Shown: positions 7,346 to 18,519 of the stretch, piece by piece | How the letters are laid out: every line of letters starts with the position of its first letter | How positions within the stretch are numbered: the first letter of the stretch is position 1 | From: an uncultured Senegalimassilia sp. | Lineage (GTDB): Bacteria > Actinomycetota > Coriobacteriia > Coriobacteriales > Eggerthellaceae | Assembly (NCBI RefSeq): GCF_934636665.1 | Contig: NZ_CAKUAT010000002.1 | Span: 62,001-126,000, forward strand | Direction of reading: 5' to 3' | Length of the DNA stretch: 64,000 nucleotides | Made by a program: the position numbers and the translations under genes | Notes under the pieces: generated by a model | Databases searched by the model: none | What the model was told of the DNA's origin: nothing | The model's input: only the letters and a program-made list of their open reading frames with translations

Positions 7346-10300
7346 CTAGTTGTGGTCGATGCCTTTCATGTTCACCCTGGTCAAGGTGTAGGTCACATAG
7401 TCCGAGTTGGGGTACCCGGTAATCGATCCGGAAGCGTTCACGGGCGTGTCGTCCACGCCATTGCCGGACAGATGCGCCGTCATAACCAGGCGATAGTTGG
7501 CGTAGAAATGCTGCGCCGACTCAACGTCGGTGTTCACCTTCACCACGAAGCCGAGCCTGAGAATGGGGCTGCTGTCGTCACGGGTGGCAAGGACGCCGTT
7601 GGAAACGGTATCCATGAACACGATGCTGTTGTGGTCGGCGCTCACCGTTCCCGTTCCCAGCTTGCTGCTTTCCTGCACGGAAAGGTAGTCGGCGATGGGA
7701 ACGCTGTCGTAGCCGCTATCCTTGTCATCCTTGTCATCCTTGCGCTTTTGCAGCATGAGCGTGAAGGTTGCGCTCGTCGCCTTGCTCAGCTTCTCGTCGG
7801 CACCGCTCAACTTGGACAGGTCATAGGTTGCCGCCAGCGCGATGGTGCCGTCGGCGGTTCCCAAATCGTCCACGTTGATGCCCAACTGCGTTTTCTTGGT
7901 TGCCGTGAGGGTAATGGTGGAAGCGCCGCCGCCCTTGCGGTAGTAGCGCATCTTGCCATCGATGCCGACGGTCATGGTGCTTGTGCTCAACGTATCCGCA
8001 TGCGGGGAAAGGAACGAGCGATACGTGGGCTTCGTGTAAGCCTTTCCATCCTCCGATGCGGCGATCGCATTTTGGCAAGCGAGGCCCGACATCCGCAAGT
8101 CCGCCTTCATCTGGATGAAGAACGAGGCATTTGCGTCTGCTGCATCTGTTGCGCCCGTTGCAATCTTGCGGATGCCGCTCAGGTCGATAGGCGTTCCATC
8201 GCTGTCGGAAAGGACAAGCTGCATGTCGCCGCCATCGGCGCTCCACGACTTGCCGCTTACCGCAGCCTTGCCTGCATCATCCGCCCCCGCTTCAACCGCC
8301 GTCCAAGCCCACTTCACGTTGCCCGCGGAATCGGTCGATTTGCTGGGCTTGTAATAGGTTTCCCCGACCTTCACGTAGAAGGAATACGTGCTGGAAGTAC
8401 CGCTAGGATAGCCGCTCGCGCCCGTAAGGTCAGAACCGTTATAGCTTGCAAGCGAGGAGTTCAGCTGGTAGTACAGCGTGTCCGAATCGTTGTATGCGTT
8501 ACTGCAGCTCACAGTATCGGTAACGTCCATCTTGAAGGAGTTGGTCGTATCGGCGCTCATTTCTCGAGTTACATCCTTATCACCCTCAACCAAAGTATCG
8601 GTAAGCGTTTGCCCGTAACCCGAGGCAACGCTATAGGTCGAAGCGGTGTTGATATGGTTGTCCGCCTTGCTTTCGTCCGACCCCTTCACGTAGTTGATGC
8701 GCGTGCTCACATCGCCCGAAAGCGAGGTTCCGGTATAACCGTTCACGGTTGCATTCGAACCCTTTGGAACGCGAACCACCAGGAAGAAGCTCTCGGACGG
8801 ATGAGGTTCGGAGTCACCCCCGATGGAAAGGTTGCACCGAGCAGCCTTGTTCCCCTTGTTCTCGTCCTCGGACGTCCAAGGACGATAGTATTCGTAACCC
8901 GTGCTGGTCTTGATCCGCACGCCGGCGTTGGTGGTGTCCTCATTGGGCTCGAGCTTGACCCAAGCGCCCGAGTCGGGGTTGTCGGAAGCCTTGACCCCCA
9001 TCAGCTCGCTGAGCCACTGCTCTTCATAGTGCTTGCCGTCGGCGCCATCGGAGTCCACAAAATCGGCCAACGCAACCGAAACAGCTCCACCAGCGAGCAC
9101 GGTGTAGTGATATTCCTTGTTGTTGTTCGCGGTGTCCACCAATGTAAGCTGCGTGCCTTCGGGCAAGGTTCCCCTTACACCATCGCCGCTGAACAGAATC
9201 CGCTTGCTCAGCGCCTTCATGGAGCCGCCGTCTTGCAGATACGTGTTCCACCCATATGTCGTTTCAGTAGCACGAGCCTTGTTGTAAGTCCAGGTGAGAT
9301 ACCCCGTCATGGCATCCCCGACGCCGGTGAGCACGTGATCGTCCTTGGTCGAGTAATCGCCGGCCTTGAAGTTGGTGCCATAGGTATACGTTGCCGCGAA
9401 GTTAACCTCGAACAAGCGCTTAACCACAATGGGAACCTGAACCTTATAGGTGTTGCCGGCGCCATCGTTGAAGGTTACGGAGAGCAGCGTGAACCGGCCA
9501 TTATCGTTGTCCCAATTGGAAGGTGCGCTGAACTGCATGTCGCTCGTGCCGTTGCCCACAACCGAAAGCGATGCGGGCTCAGTGCTTTTAGCGAAGACCT
9601 TAGCGTCACCTATCTGCTTGAGCTCGAACTTCTCGGCTTTGGCCGTCACGTACCGCTTGTCAGAGCCGTTGTTCAAACGAACCGCATCGGAAAAGCCGCC
9701 GTTGGTCACCAAGTTAAGGTAGTCGGTTACGACCGTGGCGTCCTGAACGGGGACCTCAAGGACCTTGAAATCGGTCGTGGCTTTCTTCGAAGCATCCGAG
9801 TTCTCCGAGTTGTACCATTGCGCAGAGGAATCGGTGTAACCGTTGGTGTTTTGGTAAGCGCCCAAGTCATCGCACCCGCCGATATTGGTGTAGGTATAAC
9901 GGCCAGCCTCAGTAGTGCCCGCTTGGCTCTTGATAGTGCCAGCATTTCCAACATTGGCGCCGTCGCCAAAAAGGTAGCGACCAGCTGCGTCGTTGGACGC
10001 ACGTACGGCAATGCCGCTCGTCGGGCTCGTGGTCACGTAAGGCGAGACGGCTTTGATGCCATCATCGTTTGCCTCATCGCTATAGAGCGTCTTGCCTCCA
10101 TCGGGGGCGGCAGGCGTATCGCCATAGACGCCAAAAGCCACGTACGAAGCAGCGTTCACCTGCTTCACGATGCTCTGATCGCTGGTCTTGTCGAACATCA
10201 AAGGAGGCAGATCGCTGGTTGATTTACCTTCACCCGGCTTTATATCGATACCCGCAGCATAAACCTGCAGGCCCGCCTTTGCATCGCCGAAGAAGATGCC

Positions 10301-13300
10301 CTGGCCGTCTTTGCCTTGGAAGTCATTGCTATCGAGCAGGACGTTCGAAAGCCTGAACACGCCCCTGCCATCGCCGCCAATACCGCCGGAACGGCTCTTG
10401 CCGTTCAAACCCTTCGGATCCTCCGACAAATTGCTCGGGTTCATGAACACGTTGTTCTTGATTTCAGCGTTCGTGATGTTGAACGTCGGCGCGCCTTCGC
10501 CCCCAATGGAGCCATTGATGCCGCCCGCATATGAGCTGCCGAAGGTCACGCCGCTCACCACCACGTTGTTGCAGGTAACCGTTGGCGACCCGGAGATGTT
10601 GCCGGAAATGCCGCCAGAGACCTCGCGAGACTCAAGATCGATATCGCTAACTTCGCACGTATCGAACTTGAATTCGCTGCCGCTCGATACATTGCCCACG
10701 ATACCGCCAGCGTTCTTAAACTCGCTCGTACCCGTTCGGCCGAATACCACCTTGCTATTCGCGTCGTCCGTTACCTTAACGTCGCCCGTTACCTTACAGT
10801 TGTAGGCATATATGTTGCTTTCGGCTTTGCCGACAAGGCCGCCAACGCCACCTGATGCGCCAGCGTTTACAGGAACGGTCAGCGTCACCCCCGAGATGGT
10901 TGCTTTTCCGCCGCTGACAGTCGCTTTAGTCGTTTCATCAGCATTCACGAAGATAACGTCGCCGCTTGCTCCGAACACACCGCCGACATTGGATTGGACT
11001 TTGCTTGACGTAGCTGGTGCACTCGATGTGATTGTGGATCCCTCAGCGATGGCCTTGTCCGCCGACGTCCAAACACCGCCTTGGGAGCCGGAGTTCAGCT
11101 CGCCGACGAAACCGCCGACGTTTTGAACGCCCGAGACGTCCATGCCGCTATACGAGCAGTCATAGAGCTTGACAGGAGACGGCTGCCCCCCGGCCTTATT
11201 CACCATCCCGATATCGCTCTTGTCGGTTTTACGGCTGCCATAACCGGACGAGCCCAACAGGCCGCCAGCATTGGCAACGCTGTCAGAAGAGGAGGCGCCA
11301 GCCGAGCCGCTCACGGTGCAGTTCGTCAAAGTGACAGCATGATACTTGCCATAGCCTTCCAACGAGTTGTTATTTGCCGTGGCGCCCGCCAGGAGGCCGA
11401 TGCCAACCTCGTTATAGCCCAAGCCGCTTGCGTTACCCGATCCATCGGTATACGTGAGCGAGATATTGCAGTCGCTGAAGTTCAGGTTCTGAACGGTGTA
11501 GCCGCCGTTGCCGGTAGCCTCGGCACCGTCCCCTGCAGCGGCGCCAATGCTCCCCTTCACGTTGTCAGAGGTGTATGTCACCGTACCGAACAAAGCGCCC
11601 ACACCCGCGAGCTTGTAATCGTCGTTAGCGTATTCCTTGATGTCGTAGGCGGTGCTTTTCTCCTTACTGCCCACTTTGATGGTCGCGCCATTGCCGTTGA
11701 TGGTCGCCACGAGCGGCACGATGCGGTCGCGATCGGCACCCTTGGCGGATGCGCACGCGTTGGAGTAGTAGCGGCCCGAAAGGCCCGTGTAACCCGTGCC
11801 GTAGGGCATCATGTCATAGTCAATGTCCTCGGCCGTGTTCACGAATTGCAAATCCATGCCCGAGGCCTGCGCGGCACAGATGTTACCCGTCTGCCAGGTG
11901 GCGTACTTCGACACCAGATAGGGGGAATTCACCTGCGCTTGCGCCTCATCGCCCTTAGCAAGCGCATCGCCCTCCCACTGGCTGCCAGGGCTGAGCGTGT
12001 CATCCTTGGTCGCTTTTGCAAAGTCGCCAACCGCTTCAGTTGGCTTGCCAACAGCGGCGTAGCTCGCATTGCGCACCTTGCCATAATTCTGATTTCCGAA
12101 CTGATACGTGGCGTTTTTAGACGCATTGCCGCCCAAATATGCGCGCGAACCGGCATAGGTGCCGTACTCATCATTGGTGGTTGCCGTATTCGCCGAACCG
12201 CCAGCCGCACCGCTGCTGATGATCGCAGAAAGCACGAGCAACCCCTGCGCATCGTTGACGGTGGTGGTTATAGCAAGGTTATCGGGATTCTTTCTCTCAT
12301 CTCCCCCATCTCCCCGATAGCGGCCTTGCGTATCGCCTGTTACCACACAGTTCGTTTCATCAGTATTCAGGTTGTTGATCTTGTAATTGCGGTTAGTGTT
12401 GTCAAGGCTCTTATTGTCGCCAAGCTCGCTAAACGCATAACCGTCAATTACGCGGCCGACATAGGGGTTGTCATAACGCGAGGCGCCGGCAACATGCCAA
12501 GTATTAAGCGTACCGCCAACATTCGAGCTATTGCGGAAGATCACGCCGCCGCCCGTAACGGCGCCAACGTATCCGCCGATGGGAACAAGATACGGTCTGA
12601 TGCCGCCACCCGCTACGGTAAAGCCAGTTGCAGAACCACCAGTCATCTTATTGACGGCTACGCCATCGATAATGTTATCGCCGCCAAGGACACAGCCGAT
12701 AACGCCACCGAAAAACGCCGTCAGAACGCCGTCGGCATCCTTAGCAGAATAAGCAATAGTCGCTTTCGCATTAACATAGCGAATATCAAGATTGCGCACC
12801 ACGCTGCCATAGCTATAGGGGATAAGACCGCGAAGCTCGCCCTCATTGTTTTCGATTTCGATTGTTGCCTGCGAAGCGCCACGATCGCCAACGATAACGC
12901 CGCGAAACGGGTTGGCCTTATTGCCGAATCCGCCAAACGACGCCGCATCGACGGCGATCTTGTTGTCCTTGGCCGGTTCGACGCTGTAATACGCGCTCTG
13001 CACGTAGCGGCGCATGGTTTCGTCATCCAGCGTCTGGGGCGAATCGGCCGTTCCGCCGGTTTTTTTCTCCCATTTGGTCTCGCTTGGATTGCTCTGCTTG
13101 TAAACGTACACGACCTCGTTGCCAGTCTTCGTCTCGTCGCTACGCCGTTCGCAAAGTTTGGACTGATCAGCGGCAACAGTGACTTCCCAACCATCCAACG
13201 CCACTTGATTGTTGATGTAGTTGGCAATGGCATTCATCTCCGTCGCGTCCTTAACGGTGTACGGATCGCCATACGTTCCACACCCCGTCATCAGGTTGGG

Positions 13301-16300
13301 GATACGCTGGTTGACTTTAATTTCGTGGTACTGGACGCCAGACTCGGTGGCTTTTCCTTTAGCCACATAGGGAAGATAGTCGCCAAACTTCGGGTTCTCG
13401 ACGCTCGCCTTCTCGTCCTTATCCGTTCTCACCAACCCATTTTCGGTGCCGTACGTCTTTTCATCGTAATACCAAAGCTGCTTGCCGGAGTATTCCTTGT
13501 CCTTGGCATCGATTTCGCTTCCGTACGTCACCATGCCAGCATCGGCATCGGCCTTGGTAAAGGTATAGTTTGCGGAACCCGTGCCTGTGTTTTGATAGCC
13601 AAAACTCTCCAACAGGCTCGCGTGCGTGAAAATCGAATTGCCCGTCTGACTAGGCAGACTGATTCGCTCAAACTTCGCTGTGAGCTGATTGGAATTATTG
13701 CCGTAACCCAGACGACCAAACAGGCTCGATGCCGCAATCTTATTGACGTTAGAAGCATCAGCATAATTCGCCGTCGTTACATTTTTGACGTCCAAATTGA
13801 CATACCTTGTGATGGCGTTGATCAGCAACGGAGCATATCGTTTGTCTTCCGCCCCGTCTACCCGCAAGCCGTCAAGACTTAGGGTGTCGATTTTGATAGC
13901 TGCCACTTTACTGCCGCTGTCCGCGTAGGCACAACGCATCACCAGCGCGCCCGACACGCTCTCGGGGTCGCTCCATTTAGCGGCATCGTTTTTGACCTTG
14001 CCGACCGTTCCCAATAGCGTTACATCGTTGACAGTGAGATTTCTATTTGCAAGCGTGCGCATAAGACCGCAATGCATGTTTTCGTGCTGAGTAGCCGAGT
14101 CGTTGCTTTTGTTGCCCTGCTGCTCGGCCTTTATCTTCGAGTAGCAAAAGACGATTGTTGCGTTTTGGACAGTCACTGCATTAGAGCCGTCTGGGTTTGA
14201 AGGATAGTAGCTATATCCCGTCAAGTCGATAGGAACCGGGTTGCCTGCCGGAGACCCAATCACGTTATTCGTAAAGATAATCTTCCTATTACCCGTGAGA
14301 AAGGCCTGCGTGGCGATTGGAGCGTATTGCCTTGCGGCCCACAAAACAAGATGCTCGGGTGTATTCATTACAGGCGCATCAAGGTTATCCACTACTGTAA
14401 AAGCCCTGTCCAGATTGTAGTAGTAGCGAACAGAGCCGTTTGTTTGAGGAAACTTATCAGGAGCAATGCGGTTTTGATAGCTATTGTCCATGGCAGGATC
14501 CCCGCTCATGTCCAGCTTATCGGCGCTGGTATGAAGTGAGACAATCGCGTTGCAGCCGTTGTCGATCAGCTTGCTTCCAGGCTTCACGCCCTGTGCGAGC
14601 CATTCGTCGAACGTCGTCGCATTTGGGGCGCCAATAGACACGCCGTCCACGGCGTAGGCGGTACCCCACCAAGCCTTGTCCTGCAGATACAGACCGCTAT
14701 AGGAAGTCTCGGCACCAAAGCTGTTAGTTGAATCGGACGTACTACCTCGAGCAATGAGGACGCCAAGCGTGGTGGCACTATTCGCGGCGAAGGAAGCTCC
14801 TTTCAAATCGATGGCGTAATCATTGATTACCCAGTGGCCGCTGGCGGCGTATACGAGGCCGCCAACCTCGGTTGAGTCGTTTGCAGTTACGGTAGCGTTG
14901 TCGGTTGTTTTCAGCGCATAGGAGCCTGCATCCTTGTTAATGCCGCTATCGCCGATGGTAACGACAGCATTACCCCAGCTATATCCCAGAAGACCACCGG
15001 CACCATTGAGCTTGTCGCCGTTCTTGCCAACGGTCATGTTGAATGAGCTGAACGAAAGACCTGTGATGTTAACGCTGGTCGTATTCGCTGCAGTGCCTTG
15101 CGCGATGCAGCCGATAAAGCCGCCGACCTGGGCAATCTTTGCTGAGTTGACATCAAACTCGCTCTCGGCCGTCGAGCTAGCCTTAGAATCAATCGAACCG
15201 CTCACCTGCAGGCTTTTCACATCGAACGTCGAGACATAATCGCCCACATAGCCGATAGCGCCGCCGATGCGCGTGTTGCCGTTGAGAGTAGCGCCCGTGT
15301 TGATGATCGATTGCGCCTTTGTGCTGCTATCGAATGTAACGATTCCGCCGCCCGACACGCTACCCGCCATGCCGCCGATATTGGCATCGTTGGCAAACGT
15401 ATCATCGCAGGTAATCGTCGGATTGGAAGTATCGTCACGGGGGATCGTCGGCCCGCACGTAACGCCGTTGATCGTCGCATTGCCCGTGATGGTCGCTGCA
15501 AGCAAGCCGGCGTCAACGCTTACGCCGTTATCGAACTTCATTGCAACACCGTTCATAGCACCATCGACGGTGAGATTGCTCACCGTCGCGCCACCGCCAA
15601 TGGCAGGGAAGAGGCCCAGGCGGTTGTGACGATAAATCTTGCCGTTACCGTCAGACGCGTCAATCGCAGCGTCGCCGCGCTTGCCATACGGTTCACCGAT
15701 AGCGAGGGCAACCTTGTGGCTGTTGCCATTAAAGGTGCCCATGAACGTCTGAAGCTTGTTAGCGCTATCGAATCCAAGGCCCACCACACCCGTGCCTGAC
15801 AGATCGACATCTGAATCAAGCACGATCTTCACATCGGGGCCCAGGAGCTGCACCTTGTCCTTTGGGTTTAAGCCATATACCCCATTCCAAAGGTTGGCGA
15901 ACTGCACCGAAAGCGCAAGGCATACGAAGTCCTGCGTTTTCTTTATCGTCAGGGTTCGGTTACCTTCGGACCATTTCCCATCGCTCGAACCAACCTGCCA
16001 GCTCCAGTCCGTCGTCGAGCGGCCCTCAAGCTCGTGCTTACCCATATTGATTTTGATGAGGTCTTTTTTCAGCTTCTCCCCATCAAGCCTAACAACCTCA
16101 CCATAGCCGCAACCAGCGTTTTGATCGCTACCCAAGTCATCGACTTTCGCTGCAGGACAACGCTTGTAAACCCAGTAATCACTATTACCTGCGTCTGCGG
16201 GAACGCTATCGTTTCCCGTTCCGCGGGCGAACACGAGCGTCGGGTTGCTCGAACTAACGTTCGTGATTTGAGAAACAACCTTCTTGCCGGTAATGTTAAA

Positions 16301-18415
16301 GCTATTTTCTGGAGCAAACTTCATGCCCGAAAAATCAGTGACCCCGCCCAAGCGAATCGCAGAGCCCCAGCTTTCAGCGGCAATACCCGCGCCGTTTTCA
16401 ATCGCGCCTTCGTTCGCAACGGTCACGCCATTGACGTCGAGGATACTCTCGTGGTCAAGGCAGCCGACAACGCCACCGAAGCCTTTGACCGACTGGGTGA
16501 GCTTGGTGCAGTTTACCGAAGCGCTCTTGACTTCGAGAGCTGCGCTCACGCTCGCGTTGTCACCGCGAGCGCGGCCCAGCCAACCGACAAGGCCGCCGGT
16601 GAATTGCGGATTAGCATTGAGCTTAAATTCGGTTGAGACATTTTCCACCGTAAGCGGCTTTGATGCAACTCTTTTATCTCCGCTTCCAGCAGCATATCCC
16701 GTCACAGAGCCGACAAGGCCACCGAACACTGCGGCGCCTTCCCCTTTTCCATAGGTGCTCTTGAACATGCCGCCAGAAAACGAGACCGAGGCCGCCGCTG
16801 TCGAACTGTCGTAGTTCAACTTGCCAATAGCAGAGCCGACGCCTTTCGACTCGTCATACTTGTTATCTTCCGTCGCGCCCTTGGCCGCAAGTGTGACACC
16901 TTCGTCACCCGTATAGATTTGATCATTGCCAGTAAACGCGACCGAACTGCCGAAGCTCACCTCGCCGATGAAACCGCCGACGTTGCCACTATTCGCATCC
17001 CCGACATTCTGAGGACAGGTGACCTTGGCGTCGTCGTTCTGCTTCAACGTGAGCTTGGCTGCCTGACCAATGAAGCCACCAGCTGCAGCGGTGCCTTTCA
17101 CCGTGAGATTGGAAAGATTGATTTCGCTTGTCACGTCAACGGTCGCGCCAGTATCCGACCCAACCTTGCCCACGACGCCGCCGGCACAGCCATTGTCAGA
17201 CTGAACCGTAGCAGCTGGGACATTGTTCAGGGTACCAACGCTCAAGGAAGCGTCATCCTCGACCGCGCCAACGAGCAGACCAGCGTTGCCGTCGCTCGTC
17301 TTGACCATACCGTCTTTGGCAACGTCGTCGGGGAAGGTGACCGACTTAACCGTGAACACGCCGCTTTCAACCGTATTCGCCAGCAAGCCCACGTTTCCCG
17401 TGGAATCAGCAGTAGCCCCAAGGCCTTTTCGCGTGCCCACGAAAGAATAGGTTGCGCTCAGCGTGAGCGAATCCGTGACCGTTCCGAACAGTGCGCTGGT
17501 GATACCGGCAGTTGGCTCCTGCGCGCCCCCGTTGACGGGATCGGCAACCTGAATCGCGACGGTAAGTTCTCGGCTGCTGCCTGTAACCTTGGCCGCGATT
17601 ACCGAATCGCTGCCCGTCCCTTTCCAAATAAGGTTCGGGATGGAAATATCCTCATTCAGCTCAACATTGTTGAACAGCGACGTCGCCAAGGCGATCGAGG
17701 TTCCATTGGTGGCAAACGAGCCCTTAAAGGGAACCTCGGCGCTGCCAAGGCCAAGGAACGTATAGCCGTCGTCGGGGCTGCTCACGTCAAATTCGGCGCC
17801 CGTCGACCCTTGGCCTTTTGTCATTTTCGCAGTTTGGTACAACCGAGGATCCGTATTCGAGACGATGCGCAAAGCCGTGGCATCGTTGAACGTGATGGCG
17901 GTAACGTTTTCACCCGTCGCCTCAACACTGCCGTGGTTGTCCTTCGCCATTTTCTTCTGCAAATCGGCAACGTTCGTGATAGTTGCCTCTGCGGCAACCG
18001 TTGCGGAAGCATCCCCCGCATCTGCCGCATCGTCGTCGGCGCTGGCGGACTTGTCCGCAGCGGACTCCTGGCTCTCAGAGGCATCGGCTGCGGAAGAACC
18101 TTGCTCCTCGGCCGCATCGCCCGCAGCGGACTCCTGCCCATCGGCGGCGCCGCTCGAAGAGGCGCCACCCTGGGCCGTTTCGCTTTCGCCCGTGGAAGCA
18201 TCGCCCGAAGCCGAAGCGTCATCGCCGTTGCCGACACCCGTATCCGCCGAGGAGCCGCCGCTGTTATCGCTCGCGTTTTCCGAGCCGCCCAACTGCGCCG
18301 CGGCGCCCGAAACAGCGTTCACCCCTTCCGCAAAAGCGGCAGGAGCCGGCACGAGCAGCTGAAAAGCCATAGCAAAGGTAAGGTACATGGCGATTATGTA
18401 CTTTACCAATCTCAT
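7346..18415 (-). CDS. Giant secreted GGxxG/GLUG-repeat protein (3,689 aa)
   Basis: An ATG follows AGAGAGG and opens a frame of 3,689 codons. Residues 1-29 form an ordinary Sec signal peptide with an AFA cleavage site, unlike the SipW-type signals around it. Residues 30-135 are a low-complexity Ala/Ser/Gly/Asp stalk. From there to about residue 2650 the protein carries some 25 short repeats of the form (V/A)GG(L/F)(V/I)G, such as VGGFIGEV, TGGLVGWL, GAGGLLGY and NAGGIVGN, alternating with beta-strand/turn sequence. This is the pattern of GLUG-motif, beta-helical adhesins. The last third is repeat-free and beta-rich. I see no LPXTG motif, membrane helix or S-layer domain at the C-terminus, so attachment is probably non-covalent. 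Likely the main adhesin or scaffold of the cluster; function is inferred. The middle looks less GC-rich than its neighbours. Confidence 0.88.
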   Translation of the reverse strand: MRLVKYIIAMYLTFAMAFQLLVPAPAAFAEGVNAVSGAAAQLGGSENASDNSGGSSADTGVGNGDDASASGDASTGESETAQGGASSSGAADGQESAAGDAAEEQGSSAADASESQESAADKSASADDDAADAGDASATVAAEATITNVADLQKKMAKDNHGSVEATGENVTAITFNDATALRIVSNTDPRLYQTAKMTKGQGSTGAEFDVSSPDDGYTFLGLGSAEVPFKGSFATNGTSIALATSLFNNVELNEDISIPNLIWKGTGSDSVIAAKVTGSSRELTVAIQVADPVNGGAQEPTAGITSALFGTVTDSLTLSATYSFVGTRKGLGATADSTGNVGLLANTVESGVFTVKSVTFPDDVAKDGMVKTSDGNAGLLVGAVEDDASLSVGTLNNVPAATVQSDNGCAGGVVGKVGSDTGATVDVTSEINLSNLTVKGTAAAGGFIGQAAKLTLKQNDDAKVTCPQNVGDANSGNVGGFIGEVSFGSSVAFTGNDQIYTGDEGVTLAAKGATEDNKYDESKGVGSAIGKLNYDSSTAAASVSFSGGMFKSTYGKGEGAAVFGGLVGSVTGYAAGSGDKRVASKPLTVENVSTEFKLNANPQFTGGLVGWLGRARGDNASVSAALEVKSASVNCTKLTQSVKGFGGVVGCLDHESILDVNGVTVANEGAIENGAGIAAESWGSAIRLGGVTDFSGMKFAPENSFNITGKKVVSQITNVSSSNPTLVFARGTGNDSVPADAGNSDYWVYKRCPAAKVDDLGSDQNAGCGYGEVVRLDGEKLKKDLIKINMGKHELEGRSTTDWSWQVGSSDGKWSEGNRTLTIKKTQDFVCLALSVQFANLWNGVYGLNPKDKVQLLGPDVKIVLDSDVDLSGTGVVGLGFDSANKLQTFMGTFNGNSHKVALAIGEPYGKRGDAAIDASDGNGKIYRHNRLGLFPAIGGGATVSNLTVDGAMNGVAMKFDNGVSVDAGLLAATITGNATINGVTCGPTIPRDDTSNPTITCDDTFANDANIGGMAGSVSGGGIVTFDSSTKAQSIINTGATLNGNTRIGGAIGYVGDYVSTFDVKSLQVSGSIDSKASSTAESEFDVNSAKIAQVGGFIGCIAQGTAANTTSVNITGLSFSSFNMTVGKNGDKLNGAGGLLGYSWGNAVVTIGDSGINKDAGSYALKTTDNATVTANDSTEVGGLVYAASGHWVINDYAIDLKGASFAANSATTLGVLIARGSTSDSTNSFGAETSYSGLYLQDKAWWGTAYAVDGVSIGAPNATTFDEWLAQGVKPGSKLIDNGCNAIVSLHTSADKLDMSGDPAMDNSYQNRIAPDKFPQTNGSVRYYYNLDRAFTVVDNLDAPVMNTPEHLVLWAARQYAPIATQAFLTGNRKIIFTNNVIGSPAGNPVPIDLTGYSYYPSNPDGSNAVTVQNATIVFCYSKIKAEQQGNKSNDSATQHENMHCGLMRTLANRNLTVNDVTLLGTVGKVKNDAAKWSDPESVSGALVMRCAYADSGSKVAAIKIDTLSLDGLRVDGAEDKRYAPLLINAITRYVNLDVKNVTTANYADASNVNKIAASSLFGRLGYGNNSNQLTAKFERISLPSQTGNSIFTHASLLESFGYQNTGTGSANYTFTKADADAGMVTYGSEIDAKDKEYSGKQLWYYDEKTYGTENGLVRTDKDEKASVENPKFGDYLPYVAKGKATESGVQYHEIKVNQRIPNLMTGCGTYGDPYTVKDATEMNAIANYINNQVALDGWEVTVAADQSKLCERRSDETKTGNEVVYVYKQSNPSETKWEKKTGGTADSPQTLDDETMRRYVQSAYYSVEPAKDNKIAVDAASFGGFGNKANPFRGVIVGDRGASQATIEIENNEGELRGLIPYSYGSVVRNLDIRYVNAKATIAYSAKDADGVLTAFFGGVIGCVLGGDNIIDGVAVNKMTGGSATGFTVAGGGIRPYLVPIGGYVGAVTGGGVIFRNSSNVGGTLNTWHVAGASRYDNPYVGRVIDGYAFSELGDNKSLDNTNRNYKINNLNTDETNCVVTGDTQGRYRGDGGDERKNPDNLAITTTVNDAQGLLVLSAIISSGAAGGSANTATTNDEYGTYAGSRAYLGGNASKNATYQFGNQNYGKVRNASYAAVGKPTEAVGDFAKATKDDTLSPGSQWEGDALAKGDEAQAQVNSPYLVSKYATWQTGNICAAQASGMDLQFVNTAEDIDYDMMPYGTGYTGLSGRYYSNACASAKGADRDRIVPLVATINGNGATIKVGSKEKSTAYDIKEYANDDYKLAGVGALFGTVTYTSDNVKGSIGAAAGDGAEATGNGGYTVQNLNFSDCNISLTYTDGSGNASGLGYNEVGIGLLAGATANNNSLEGYGKYHAVTLTNCTVSGSAGASSSDSVANAGGLLGSSGYGSRKTDKSDIGMVNKAGGQPSPVKLYDCSYSGMDVSGVQNVGGFVGELNSGSQGGVWTSADKAIAEGSTITSSAPATSSKVQSNVGGVFGASGDVIFVNADETTKATVSGGKATISGVTLTVPVNAGASGGVGGLVGKAESNIYAYNCKVTGDVKVTDDANSKVVFGRTGTSEFKNAGGIVGNVSSGSEFKFDTCEVSDIDLESREVSGGISGNISGSPTVTCNNVVVSGVTFGSSYAGGINGSIGGEGAPTFNITNAEIKNNVFMNPSNLSEDPKGLNGKSRSGGIGGDGRGVFRLSNVLLDSNDFQGKDGQGIFFGDAKAGLQVYAAGIDIKPGEGKSTSDLPPLMFDKTSDQSIVKQVNAASYVAFGVYGDTPAAPDGGKTLYSDEANDDGIKAVSPYVTTSPTSGIAVRASNDAAGRYLFGDGANVGNAGTIKSQAGTTEAGRYTYTNIGGCDDLGAYQNTNGYTDSSAQWYNSENSDASKKATTDFKVLEVPVQDATVVTDYLNLVTNGGFSDAVRLNNGSDKRYVTAKAEKFELKQIGDAKVFAKSTEPASLSVVGNGTSDMQFSAPSNWDNDNGRFTLLSVTFNDGAGNTYKVQVPIVVKRLFEVNFAATYTYGTNFKAGDYSTKDDHVLTGVGDAMTGYLTWTYNKARATETTYGWNTYLQDGGSMKALSKRILFSGDGVRGTLPEGTQLTLVDTANNNKEYHYTVLAGGAVSVALADFVDSDGADGKHYEEQWLSELMGVKASDNPDSGAWVKLEPNEDTTNAGVRIKTSTGYEYYRPWTSEDENKGNKAARCNLSIGGDSEPHPSESFFLVVRVPKGSNATVNGYTGTSLSGDVSTRINYVKGSDESKADNHINTASTYSVASGYGQTLTDTLVEGDKDVTREMSADTTNSFKMDVTDTVSCSNAYNDSDTLYYQLNSSLASYNGSDLTGASGYPSGTSSTYSFYVKVGETYYKPSKSTDSAGNVKWAWTAVEAGADDAGKAAVSGKSWSADGGDMQLVLSDSDGTPIDLSGIRKIATGATDAADANASFFIQMKADLRMSGLACQNAIAASEDGKAYTKPTYRSFLSPHADTLSTSTMTVGIDGKMRYYRKGGGASTITLTATKKTQLGINVDDLGTADGTIALAATYDLSKLSGADEKLSKATSATFTLMLQKRKDDKDDKDSGYDSVPIADYLSVQESSKLGTGTVSADHNSIVFMDTVSNGVLATRDDSSPILRLGFVVKVNTDVESAQHFYANYRLVMTAHLSGNGVDDTPVNASGSITGYPNSDYVTYTLTRVNMKGIDHN

Positions 18416-18519
18416 CTATGGATAACCTCTCTGCGCCATGCCCCGAAGGGCCCCTCTGCTTGCTGTCGGCATTCGGCGTTGCCGTTGGTTGCCGACCATT
18501 TGTTTTCGACTGTCCGCAA

